From Phanerochaete sordida (taxonomy: Eukaryota; Basidiomycota; Agaricomycetes; Polyporales; Phanerochaetaceae): a DNA stretch of 64,000 bases. A model generated the notes under the pieces. The model was not told the DNA's origin and searched no databases. It worked only from the letters and a program-made list of their open reading frames with translations. Below, one piece after another: positions 21,841 to 32,780 of this stretch; within the stretch, counting starts at the first letter, position 1, and every line of letters begins with the position of its first letter. The translations under genes were made by a program, and so were the position numbers. Location: the NCBI GenBank assembly GCA_019973155.2, contig BPQB01000002.1, positions 372,001 through 436,000 on the forward strand. The letters are read 5' to 3'.

Positions 21841-24143
21841 GTGCGCTGCTGACGAACATGTCGATATTTCTTTTCAGCACCGAGCGGTATATTTTTTCTT
21901 GACTAGTCACTATCGTATGCCTTACGTTTCATATGCGAAAGAGATGATTAAAAATCGAAGGAGAAGATCGAAGTCCATGCGGAGACCACGGCCCTCGCCT
22001 TCGAGGTAGATTGGTGTATACCGAAGCTTGGTGGCGCGGCTGGTGATTTATGAATCGTAAGTTCAGGAGCTAGAGGTGAAGTTTTCTGGTATAAGATGAA
22101 AGAACTCAGCCTTATCGCAATTTTTACATCATCTTGTAAAGAGGTAGCGACTGGCCAGAGTCGTGTAAGACCGCTGCCTTGTTGGGCTGCGGAATATAGT
22201 ACGAGGGTGAAGACGGACTGGATCCGGACGGAGGTACGCTCTGGCTCAAGGACCTAGATGGATCAAGATCAGGAAAAAGCGGCCACAGCGCCAGTATTTT
22301 TGTGAACTCTATGCATGAAGTACTCGGGCCGTACCACTACAAATGCATGCCAGCGTGGCGATGTGGCGGACGGGCGGCAGCGGGACCAGCGCGGCGGAGC
22401 GCAAATCGCGTACCCAGAGTCCGTTAGAAGTAGCTGCACGCAGGCAAAATGAAGGTGACCAAGGGCTGCCTCACTCCTTGTACGTTCAGGTGCCCACGAA
22501 GACATTTGGTTGGAACCCCGAATTTCTCGGGATCGCTTTACTAGAAGTTAAGGACGGTTGAGACGAGACATGAGCCGCAGACACAGCCTGAGGGTCTGAA
22601 AATAGATCGGCGCTGTGGGTCCATTTACTCTGAGCCTGACAGCGGATGACATGTACAAGGAACAACCTCTAACCTTCTGTAAATCTTTGCGCGTCACGCC
22701 GGGTACCTGGACCGACTCTGCACAATCCAGGCTTCATGGCGACAAGTAAGGGGCCCGCCGTAGCAAGAGGTAGTATTTTTGAAAGCGGAGAAACACATCT
22801 GACATGAAAATGCGCATGCAAGCCCATCATAGCGTGCGTTGGTCCGGGACGCGAGCGAGCTCGCGAGTGTCAGTATCGGGTCTGAGGCGTCAATCTTACA
22901 AAGTCAATACTTAAGCTGAGTGTGGGAACATTCTCTTTTACTCGCGTATCCGCGATTTCAACTCCGACAATTACCGTCTTCTGAATGGCTTCACTTACAC
23001 AACATCCTCCATGGATCCTGATTCACCTGCGTTGCCCAGCTTGAGCTTGAGCTTGAGATTTCGCCACCAGACCCGGCTGTCGAGTCACCTCAGCCTTCGC
23101 GGTACTGAATTACGGTGCCGAGACCAGGAGGAACAGATCTACTTCCGAGTTCTCCCTATGATGCTGTGTTTTCGTGCTCGCCTACAGGGGTCAGCTGCAC
23201 CATCTGACCGAGGCGAGGGAACACATCAAAAGCTTGGGGGTTTCAGACGTGCGTCCGCCGGGATTGGGGAAGAGCTGGTGGCGCGACTACGGGCTCCGAG
23301 TCAGGCATGCGAGGGAGCCTCGAGACGGAAACGGAGCGAAGAGGAACGGTAACACCCGCGGAACGCGTCGCCTGGCGCAGCCTTCGCACCAAGAGCCCTC
23401 TGCAGCCTCAAACCACGCCAGACGGGCCTCCGCGGGGTCGCCGCCATGAGTCACATCGACCCATTCTTTTCGTCAGCCCATCCGCCTGCGGGCGGGGGAT
23501 GAGCTTGAGCATTTCCTGTTCCTACAACCTCGTACGTTCCCCTTCCAGGCCCACTTTTTCTATATACACCGCGGATATTGTAACTCAGTGCCTCTAAATC
23601 TCGGCAGGTAACGACGGGCCATGCAGAATCTGGTGCGTAGGAAAGGTGAGCGATCATCCAGCAACCACATCTGTCGTCAATCACCCTCAGGCTGTTTGGT
23701 CCATTAAACGTTGCGAAGTGCTGCGATGTCATTGGGCCGTCTCCACGTACGCTTCAGGCCTTCGGGAGGTGTCTGTGAATCCCTTTCGCGGCCTCCTTCT
23801 CGCGTTCGAGTCATGGTCACCCTGTCTATTCGTGTCGTGTGAGTGACTCGCAGTGCGACGCTCCGACTCCTCCCGCATCCTGAGGGGTCTTGCCGTTCCA
23901 GCTATAGTCTCTCACAGAACACGGTGGTCATCAGGGATTGCTGGCGTGATTCATGAACGTTCCCAGCTGTCGGTGATTGAGTTTACTCGTGTTATGTTAC
24001 CACCGCGACCTTGTACCTGTGATCCCGCCGGGACCCGAACACCGCTGCCCTGCATAAAAGGCCGGGTAGGACTTGGTCTATCTTCGACCTGACTTTCCCT
24101 TTCACTCCTAAACTCCTGCTAAACTCCTGCTAACTCCTTCACC
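21841..24143. other. Long intergenic stretch; one unresolved coding-like patch
   Basis: Mostly featureless. At about 22985-23600 (plus) several frames read like protein (for example LTEAREHIKSLGVSDVRPP near 23200, with a plausible acceptor ctacag before it and a donor gtaacacc at about 23349), but no consistent start, frame and end could be joined. Just upstream of malic enzyme, 24106-24140 is a pyrimidine-rich leader with the near-duplicate unit AAACTCCTGCT. Confidence 0.35.
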
Positions 24144-26265
24144 ATGGTCGTAGTGCTCACCCCATACTGGTTTAATGGCGTCCAGAAGCTCAAGGTCGTC
24201 TCGCAGTGTGAGTAGCACTTCTCTGTCTTCTAACCCTTGCTGACGCTAATTGGTTCCCTAGCACCACCCCAGCCGCCACGCGGTTTGACGCCGCCGTCCA
24301 TGCAGGCCAGCGTACACAAAATTCGCTGTCTCAGCCAGCTGCGGTCCAAGGACAAGAGCCTTGAAAAGTACATCTACCTCCAACAGCTCAAGGACGCGGA
24401 TACGAACATGTTTTACCAACTGTGCCTCGACCACATGCCGGTAAGCATCCACTCGTTACCCGGGTCATCGCCAGTATTTAATACGTTTATAGGAAATTAC
24501 ACCTCTTATATACACCCCGACAGTCGGGGATGCCTGCCTTCAGTACTCGCAGATCTTCCGGCGCCCTGACGGTCTTGTTAGTCCGATCTTTCTTGCTCTC
24601 GAGGATTTGTCTAAAGCTCTTCTTTAGTTTGTGTCCTACAAGGACAAGGGTAGCATCGGCAAGGTCTTGCGGAACTGGCCTCGCATTGACGAGGCCCGCA
24701 TCGCCGTTGTGACGGATGGTGAGCTTCGTCCGCTCACCACCCAAGCGCGCGCTCACCTTCCCGCAAAGGCTCCCGCATTCTCGGTCTCGGAGACCTTGGT
24801 GCGAACGGCATGCCAATCGCGATTGGCAAGCTCTCCCTTTACGTCGCGGGCGCAGGGTCAGTATGCTTCGCGTCTGCTGCTTCCCGCTGGGCTGACAGCA
24901 AGTGTCCCAGCATCCGCCCCTCGTCGACCGTCCCTATCTGCATCGATGTCGGTACCGATAACAAAAAGTTCCTCGAGGACCCGCTCTACATCGGTCTGCG
25001 CCAGCCACGCATCTCCGAGGCCGAGATGAACGAGTTCATGGAGGAGTTCATGTACGAGATGTCCGTCGTGTTCCCGGAGCTCCTCATTCAGTTCGAGGAC
25101 TTCTCCACCGACAAGGTCAGGCTTCGGTAGTTCGTGTGAAGTACACCACGCTCATCACCATGTCTAGGCGTTCTCCTTCCTCTCCAGCTTCCGTGACCGC
25201 TACCCGCTCTTCAACGACGACATTCAGGGAACCGGCGCTGTTGTGCTGTCCGGCTTCCTCAATGCCGCCAAGCTCTCGTCCGCCGCCTCTGGCCGTCCCC
25301 TCGCCGACCACCGGATCCTGTTCCTCGGCGCCGGCTCTGCCGGTGTCGGCGTCGGCATGCAGCTCATGAGCTTCTTCAAGCTGCAGGGGCTCAGCGACGA
25401 GGAAGCGCGCCGGCGTATCTGGCTCGTCGACTCGCAGGGCCTGATCTACGACGGCCGCGGCAAGCTCGCCGAGCACAAGAAGTGTACGTTGTCTCCCAGT
25501 CTCGTCCGTGACCGCGCTCTGACGGATCATGCAGTCTTCTCCCGCAACGACTACACCGGCGCACCCATGACGGACCTCGTCGAGATCATCAACTACGTGA
25601 AGCCGACGGCGCTGCTCGGGCTCTCGACGCTCAAGGGCGCGTTCAACCAGGGCGTCATCGAGGCCATGTCCGCACACAACCCGCGCCCGATCCTCTTCCC
25701 GCTCTCGAACCCCGTGCGCCTCTCCGAGTGCGAGTTCCACGAGGCCGTGCAGTGGTCGCGCGGCCGCGTCATCTTCGCGTCCGGCTCGCCGTTCCCCGAG
25801 CAGCAGCACGAGGGCCGCACGCTCTACCCCGGCCAGGGCAACAACATGTATGTCTTCCCGGGTGCGTAATCTCCATCCTTCTCGGTGACGACGCAGCGCT
25901 GATGACCCGCGCAGGTATCGGCCTCGGTGCGATCCTGTCGAAGGCCGCGTCTGTCACGGATAGCATGATCGAGGCCGCGTCGCTCGGCCTCGCGGACGCG
26001 CTTACGGACGAGGAGCGCGGCCTCGAGCTCATTTACCCCCGCATTGAGCGCATTCGTGACATCAGTGCGCAAATTGCGCTCGCTGTCATTCGCTGCGCAC
26101 AGAAGGAGGTATGTCTATTTAATTTGGGAGCATTGAATCCAGGTCCTAATATTATACTTGCAGGGTGTTGACAGGACGCCGCACCTCCAACAGCTCGACG
26201 ACGCGGAGCTCCTGAAGCACATCAAGGGCAAGATGTGGAACCCGGAGCACATGTCGCACCTCTAA
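24144..26265 (+). CDS. Malic enzyme (malate dehydrogenase, oxaloacetate-decarboxylating)
   Basis: Ten exons: 24144-24207, 24262-24440, 24493-24576, 24628-24718, 24769-24856, 24911-25115, 25168-25483, 25535-25861, 25915-26108, 26164-26265 (549 aa, normal length). It converts malate to pyruvate and CO2 with NAD(P)+ and supplies NADPH or feeds the TCA cycle. Family signatures are [24 protein letters not shown] (catalytic Tyr about residue 88), [13 protein letters not shown], the metal-binding FEDF and [10 protein letters not shown] (about residue 250), the nucleotide fold [11 protein letters not shown], and [11 protein letters not shown]. The N-terminus is short and lacks an obvious mitochondrial presequence, favouring the cytosolic form; cofactor preference cannot be read safely. 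The start ATG follows a pyrimidine-rich leader. Confidence 0.95.
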
Positions 26266-26491
26266 AATCTCACACCTCTATCTTTTACAAGCAGGTTATT
26301 CACGTATCACAGTGAAATTGGGCGTTGGAATCGTAATGGGCTGGCGTTTTCGTTCTTAGATGTTGTCCTTACATTAAATGTAACAATATGTCTCGAAAAT
26401 TCAACAGAACTGCAGACTGCATTGGGTATATGGGTATACTGGACCGTACAACTAGCAGTCATGCTCCCGCCGAGGACCCGCCTGCGGGCCC

Positions 26492-28124
26492 TCAGCCGGT
26501 AGCAAGCCTCGCAGCAGGTCGCGGGTACGACGGCAGGCTCGTCGGCCTGGACCCGTCGAAGCGCGTGGACGACGGCGGGCGGCTCTCCGCCCCCTTCTGC
26601 GAGAGCCGGTCCGAGAGCTCCTCGGAGAGCGACTCGCCCTCGAGGCTGAGCACGGGCAGCAGCCACGACGAGTTGTCGCTCGCGCGGTGGACCGCGCTCA
26701 GGCGACTCGACGCGGCGCTGCTCGGCGCGCGCTTGAGCACCGACGCGGGCGACGCGGGCAGCACGCCGCTGTCGGATTTGGCGGCGTAGTCGGGCAAGCC
26801 TGCGCGCGCGGTCCCGGGCGGCGCCTTCTCCGCGGACGAGAGCTTGTCGTACGGGTCGACGGTGCTCGGGTTGCTCGGGTTGTTGCGCAGGATGGACTCG
26901 GACGAGGTGAAGAGCGTCTCTGGCGGCGCGGTCAGCGTGGGGTGCGCGCGTGGGCGCAGAGGGACACGTACGGCGCTGCAGCCAGCTCCGGATCGGGCTG
27001 TTCATGGTGCGGTTCGCCCGCGACTTGCGCCGTCTGCGGTGCACGAGGACGAAGCCGAGGATGAGCATCAGCAGCACGGCGACGCCGCTGAGCACCCCGG
27101 CGAGGATGCGCGGCAGGTCCTTGCTCATGATACTCTCCGGTGTCGGGGCGAGCACGGCAGAGATGGGGTTCGTCGACTTCGAGCAGATGAGGAGCGTGTC
27201 GAGCGTGTATGGGCTCCCGTCGCTTGTGATGTTGATGACGAGCTTGTGCGTCGTGAGTGGCAGATTTGGCGACTCGAAGAACTGCTGGTTCGGGATATCG
27301 CGGGTGCTGATTGGAAGCGGAAGAGTCAGCGGCTCGTCGTCGTCGATGGTGTAGGACGCGATCGCTGGTGGAACGGTGTCGTTGCTCGCGTGGACGATGC
27401 CCACGATCGTGATGCTTGTTCCTTCATCGTCAGGCGTATGAGTACGAAAGTAGTCCTCGTAGAGCGTGTACCCGTACCGTTGAACGCTATCGACACCTCT
27501 GATCCAATCGAGGTTGTGGTATGTGTGGTGAAGTAGATGCCGTTCGGATCCTTGGATTCAAGTACCCAGATCCCCGTGTACTGCAGTCTCCCGTCATTGT
27601 CGTTCACGACTTCGCATGGGAAACCGCTGGGCACAGGAGGGCTAAATTTATCAGAATTGCTGTTGTTACCACCAATGACGTTGTTGCTGCTATCACTTCC
27701 TTTGGTGCTGCTGCCGCCGCTGTTGCCTCCGCTGTTGCCGCCATTATTACCGCCGTCGTCGCTATCACTGCTGCTTCCAGTGTCCTTGTAGTCGCCACCT
27801 TTCTGAGTGAATCCTCCGGCATCGTTCTTGCTGTTTCCACCATTGTTATTACTGTCGGGGTCGCTATCATTGTCGTCTAGTGAGGTAGCAAAGTCAAGTT
27901 ATTCTGTGTTACATATCGCGGACGTAGAATAATGCTCACCGTCAATAGAGATGCTCTTGGTGTTGGCGGCCCGCTGGGTCGTCTTGGAGGTTGGAGAAGA
28001 CGCTGAAGTAGTAAAGGAAAGACTGGTTTTAGGAGCGACAGACGAGCCTCCGGCGTCGAAGTTGTTCGGGTGCTTGTGTGAGCTCTTCTTGCCTTTCCTG
28101 TATCGAGTAGGCGTCGGCTTCAGG
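26492..28124 (-). CDS. Single-pass membrane glycoprotein with Asn/Gly/Ser-rich stalk (5' end unresolved)
   Basis: Minus-strand exons 28124-27940, 27876-27478, 27421-26972 and 26919-26492 join in phase. The order is: basic N-terminal part (TRYRKGKKSSHKH), an acidic and Asn/Gly/Ser-rich low-complexity stretch of about 70 aa, an extracellular domain (LQYTGIWVLES, GIYFTTHTTTSIGSEVSI, ITIVGIVHASND, THKLVINI), membrane segment (GVLSGVAVLLMLILGFVLV) with RRRRK stop-transfer, and a Ser-rich cytoplasmic tail. The extracellular layout resembles the protein at 4762-5700. An ATG exists at 28141, but a donor gtgcgtctc near 28225 and frame continuity suggest an upstream exon around 28225-28340 carrying the signal peptide. 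Confidence 0.72.
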
Positions 28125-29326
28125 CTGCTCGCGATCAGCATGTGGATGTCATCTTTAAAGGTCCAATCGAGGACGAATTAAATCAGCTACACGACACGGG
28201 AGATACATCACAGATGAGACGCACCTCGCTGAGTGACCAGACGACCCTTCCTGAGGACTCTGTGCAAGGCCATTCTTATGACTACCGAGGACAAAGAAGG
28301 GTAAGGAGGAAGAACACCGCCTATAGAGCAGGAATAATGAGGATACGTTGCTCGCGAAGAATCTCTACGACTCACATCAAGCAGTGGGGGCGATCAACGC
28401 TCGAAGGAAATGAAGGAGAGAGCGACGTGTACGAGCCTCACGCGAGTCGACATCCTTATAACGACGACGTTGCCACTTCCACCAACAGACCCACGGGAGC
28501 GGTAAACGGTGCGGCGGACACTTCTGTGGCGGCGGATAGAGACCGACTTTCGTGCCTTGGGCATATTTGTGTCCAGCCAGCCAGCCAGCTCTATGACGGA
28601 AAGCGCGTCTAGAAAGAGCTCGAGGAGACGGGGTGTCGGAGGAGCTATGACAACGTGGGGCTCAAGGCGGGTCAGAACGAGCCAGCAATGTAGGTTGCTA
28701 ACGGTACGACACATCCGGACGCATTAGCAGGCGTTCTCACGGAGCACGACGTTCGTCAGGAGGTCTCCTGCTGAACGGTGTTCAGTCAGCGCACCATGCC
28801 AAGACCTGCGAGAGCATTCTCTATGAGTCAAATGCTTTGGGTTTATTCAGTGGAGAATAACTCACCCGAGGAGCTGGGATCGACTGAATCCTTGCTCGAG
28901 CTACGTGGGACCCCACGTCGTTCTTGTTGCCCTTGACAACTTCGGATGCGCGGGACCAGGCTAGTCATCTCTGTCACACCGCGCGCGGAGGTACTGCAGA
29001 GTCTGGCTCGCATAAAATAGTGCTGCAAATATCTGTGTTTTGAAGAGTTGGAGGTCAAGGTAAGAGTTTGTTAGAGATGTGAGCGAGTTCCAGCGCCGGA
29101 AACTCCGCTTCACGTGGCCGCCACGAAGTACTCCCCGATAAAATCGACCCTGTACGCGGAATAGCGAGCAATTATCACCGAATGCGCGGAAGACTACTAC
29201 GAACGTGCTGAGATACATTATTCTGAATATTATACGCCATATGTTATGCAGTGAGCGGAGTCGTGATGAGGTCGTCGAGATATTCGTGAAAGACGTGAAA
29301 CCTCCTGGTCTGCGCGACGCACACCT
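28125..29326. other. Intergenic with probable 5' exon(s) of the membrane protein
   Basis: 28225-28420 may hold the first exon(s) of the minus-strand gene at 26492-28124. A start codon split by an intron near 28375 would keep frame, but this is speculative. Nothing else recognised. Confidence 0.3.
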
Positions 29327-30225
29327 CTACACCTCCTCTTTCTCCGTCTGTGCCGCCGCAGCATGCAGCTCTCGCCACCGCTCCTCAGCGACGCCCGGCA
29401 CCTGTGCAAATCCGAGGCACAGCTCTGGCACAGGCGCCCGGACGGCGGACCCGCCTGTCGACGCGGACGCGAGTGAGGAGCGCCGCGACGCCGGCGTCGA
29501 TGGGCAGGGCATCGCAATCGCAACCGCAACCTGCATCGTATCCGGCACGAGCGCGGACTCGGGTTCGAGTGACGTATCGCGCGAGGGCGACCGGCGGAGC
29601 GTCCGCCAGCTGAACGGCCCGGGCGCGGCGGGGTCTGCGGATGGGTAGGCCAACGCTGGGGGCTGGATCGGCGAAGGCGTCTGGCAGGTTGGCGACGCGT
29701 TAGAGCTCGTGGGGCTGCTCATGGGGGTCTTCTCTGAATCGTGTACAGCTGGCCGGTCGGGCTTTTCTGCGAAGAAGGTCGCAGATATAGGCTAGAGGTA
29801 ACAGTTCTTAGCACCCATTCCCTGATGAAAACATGCCCGACAAAACATACCACGATGCCTGTCCACTGCGCGACATTCTCCTTGGAGTGGTCGTACTTCT
29901 CGTATGCATACGGGAGCTCGAAGATTTGAGGCTTCGGGCCCAGTTTTTGCTTCTTGCGCAGGAGATTCACGTTCAGTGGCCCGAAATCAAAGTCGTCATC
30001 GTCGAGGAAGCGTATATGTCTGTGGCGCACGAGGAGAAGGAGGGCGATCATGATGGACAGCAGGCCGATAGCGACCAGAATCACCACGAGTGCAGGGCCG
30101 CCCGCGCTGCTCCAGAAGGACGAGCCGCCCGACGACGGCGGGATCCACGCGCTGCCATCGGGCAGCAGCGAGCTGGCGACAGCGTTGTTGGGGTCCGTGG
30201 GCGTTGGGGAGGACGAGGCGGACAT
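29327..30225 (-). CDS. Small single-pass membrane protein with disordered tail
   Basis: Two exons, 30225-29851 and 29761-29327, give 269 aa. A short Ser/Pro-rich N-terminal segment without signal peptide is followed at about residue 40 by a membrane segment (ALVVILVAIGLLSIMIALLLLV). Then come HRHIRFLDDDDFDFGPLN, a basic KKQKLGPK patch, and a long Ser/Pro-rich tail ending in KEEV. The acceptor used (gcagaaaag before CCCGAC) keeps the open frame; using the nearer gcag would end the protein at a TGA. An in-frame ATG at 30339 could extend the N-terminus. The family is unknown. Confidence 0.6.
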
Positions 30226-30644
30226 CCGGGCATAGACTGGGGGTGAGCGTGCGGGCGCGGCCAGACGCGGCGACCTATCGCAGCGGATACATATACCTGC
30301 GCACAGACGCGTGGCGTGGCGCGGCATGTTAGTATGCACGCCCGCGGCGTGGAGGACCTATAATCGGGACGGCGTCCGAATCGGCGACAGGGCGCGACGA
30401 AGCCCGAGCGCAGCGGGGTCGGCCGCGTTGTGCAGGGATGATCTGTGGGGATTAGGTTGCGGTAGCTGTATGACGGTGGCATTGATGCGTCCCGCCAACG
30501 CGGAAGAGCGAGGGACACGCAGAAGAGGTAGAAAATAGAGGCAGATGCGAGACAGCGGACCCGCGTCTGACCTCCTATGGCAATGCTCGCCTGGTTCCCA
30601 TGACATAACCGCAAGGAGACTATTATTGACGCACACATGCAGGA
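30226..30644. other. Intergenic
   Basis: Promoter side of the small membrane protein and 3' side of the Vps62-like gene; nothing else seen. Confidence 0.4.
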
Positions 30645-31732
30645 TTACACAGAGGTCTGGATGGTGCAGGACGACTCATCCTGGCACACAGCGGTGCGCC
30701 CAAGGTTCTTGGCGATAGGCCCTGGATCCCCTTGGTGAGCACTGGCGGGCAGACGCGGAGAAACGGAGCGCTCACCCGTTGGTCCACTGACGTACTTGCA
30801 CTCGTCCGAGGTGACGCAGTACTGGCCTTCGTGGAACAGGTCGTACTGCTCGTCGCCCCAGCGCCCTGCAAAGTTCAGCCAGCCGACGCCCTCGCCCGCC
30901 TCCACCGACCCTCCAGTGCCCGCCCCGCTCGCGACCGTGAACGTCTGCGTCGAGTTGTCGAACCAGTAGCCCCTGAAGTTCAGCGTGACGTCCCAGATCG
31001 ACCCTGCGTCGGTCTGGTCGTCAAGCCCCGGTAGGTCGTGCTGGTGACTCCCGGGCGATGCGTAGTTCGCGTGAGTGCCGTTTGCGATGTACGTGATAGC
31101 GCGGCCGTTCTGGGAGGGGAGGGCGCTATAAGTGTAGGCAGAGCCGCCGTCGTGCGCGGAGAGGTAGATATCTTGGGGGACGCCGTTCACGAAGCGGACC
31201 ATCGAGTGCTCCCAGTCGCCGACGTGGTCACCAAATTGAAGGCCAAGATACTGTCCGGTAGGCGTCAGCGTCTGTGCGCAGCTTATTCTTAGAAAGCACT
31301 CACGGTCGCATGGTCATAGGAATAAAAGTAGAAATAGAATGCGTCGACGATCCCACCAGCCTTCTGTACCGCGACGATCGTTGCAGGGGCGCTAGTCAAA
31401 CCAGTAGATTCGGGTTTGACGCCGTTGAGCCACGACGCTACGTTTTGTATGTCTTCGACAGTGTCTTTCGATGTCAGGAAGACGTCGCTGCTCAGCGATC
31501 CGATGGTCGAGAACGTCACGCTACTTGCAATAGCGGACATGTCTTCTTCCGGCTGAACATGCGTGAGGTGGTTGGCGACATCGGCAGGGAAGTAGACTTC
31601 GGTTGAGTCGAGGTGAGAGAGCGGGGCAAACTGGGTGACGTATGATGGAAGAGGAGTCACTGCAGGCGCGGCATAGACCAAGGAGGGCACCACGCCAAGG
31701 AGGCAAGCCAGGCGAAGAGTAGACCAGGACAT
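30645..31732 (-). CDS. Secreted Vps62-related protein
   Basis: Exons 31732-31304, 31250-30776 and 30721-30645 give 326 aa. An N-terminal signal peptide is clear (MSWSTLRLACLLGVVPSLVYA). Family marks of fungal Vps62/Tda6 proteins are FAPLSHLDSTEVYFPADVA, DAFYFYFYSYDH, FGDHVGDWEHSMVRF, GTHANYASPGSH and GRWGDEQY, the latter two forming the conserved core. Yeast Vps62 is linked to vacuolar protein sorting, but the biochemical role is not known. The ATG at 31732 was chosen over an in-frame upstream methionine because it starts directly at the signal peptide. The last exon encodes two Cys residues that could pair. Confidence 0.85.
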
Positions 31733-32075
31733 CCTTGGATATGCAGGGTGCGCTGAAGCGTCCAAGCAGGCAACCATGCCGGACCTTTAAGAGAGGCTTG
31801 ACACCAGGACGCATCATCCAAGAGCACGATGGCCAAGTCAGACAATGCTTCTGGAGTTACGGGGCCATATGCCAGCGGGATGGACTGCGTGCTGGTGTCG
31901 CTTCTCTGTGCTACACACAGCCAAAGACCCTGCCAGTCACGAGCACGAAATATGGCGGTCTACCGGTCATACCTAGCGTCTCCACCAATGACGAGCCCGT
32001 CAGGAGTACACGAGCTCAAGGGCCAGAGGGAAGAGGGGACGACGGCAAGCGCGGCGCAGACTTGACCTTCGTGCA

Positions 32076-32431
32076 TCACATGTAATTCTTCACGTGCGTC
32101 GTCGACAGCGCGAGCGGCCCTTCACAGGGACACGCAGCCAAAACGTGATAGGCGGGTTTTGCATGCATCTTGAAGAGCAACTGATGGTAGCCGGTGGTCG
32201 AGCGTGCTCGGGAAGCCATCGTGAGACGTCGCTGACAGATTTCGACGGGGTCGCGTCCCCTAGCATACGGGTGGGCACACGAAGCCGTTGAAATAGCTCG
32301 GTGATAGATGAGGGCTGGCGAGACGCAGGCAACCCTGGCAGATCTGCCGAGTGGTGGTTCGTAGCCTCATGCCGCAGAAGTGTGCGCGGCGCCTTCGCCG
32401 ACACGAGCCGCGTGGAAACACCGAGTGACAT
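32076..32431 (-). CDS. Small probable mitochondrial protein (102 aa), unidentified
   Basis: Exons 32431-32279 and 32231-32076 join in phase 0 across a 47-nt intron (donor gtgccc, acceptor ctgtcag). The N-terminus looks like a mitochondrial presequence: it has Arg, Lys, Ser and Leu but no acidic residue (MSLGVSTRLVSAKAPRTLLR). The second exon reads STTGYHQLLFKMHAKPAY then HVLAACPCEGPLALSTTHVK, which looks like conserved sequence. Without the intron the frame stays open to 32090 but composition becomes random. A GTGAGC donor near 32540 suggests a possible extra upstream exon. It is divergent from PIG-S (350 bp apart). The identity is not known. Confidence 0.5.
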
Positions 32432-32780
32432 TATGGCAAGGCCCTTGTCACGGTACGTGAGCTGTTCCAGACCACGCGTTCTTGGTCGCCGCAGAGAAAT
32501 TAGCGATTCTCGCTTGAGTGTCGCACGCAGTACACGCTCACCTGATGGTCCAGCTCGGCAGCGAGGGCGTGGCCGCCGGTGTATCGCAGCCAAGATCCCA
32601 CATTAAGATGCGCGTAGCAACGTGCGTGCTACTCAGCGTAGAATATCGGCTTTCGGAGGTCGTTGTCGCATAACGCTTCCATGGTGGTGGTCGAGAGCAA
32701 CAAGCGCAGGTCGGCGTCTCTGTCTCTGTTCCGCGCCTCCACCCCGCCCTTGCTCCCGACGTCCACGACCTTGTGCTGAG

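Noticed and set aside
22985..23600. Possible multi-exon gene
   Set aside because: Individual patches look coding but start, phase and end could not be joined into one model; kept only as a note in the intergenic entry.
25117..25809. 230-aa minus-strand frame inside malic enzyme
   Set aside because: Antisense of exons with unmistakable malic enzyme motifs.
26307..26970. Continuation of the membrane-protein frame into an Arg-rich tail
   Set aside because: The Arg/Ala-rich part is an out-of-frame read through the intron 26920-26971; the spliced frame gives a natural Ser-rich tail.
27521..27880. Val/Ile/Ala-rich plus-strand frame resembling membrane repeats
   Set aside because: Antisense of the Asn/Gly/Ser low-complexity stalk of the minus-strand membrane protein.
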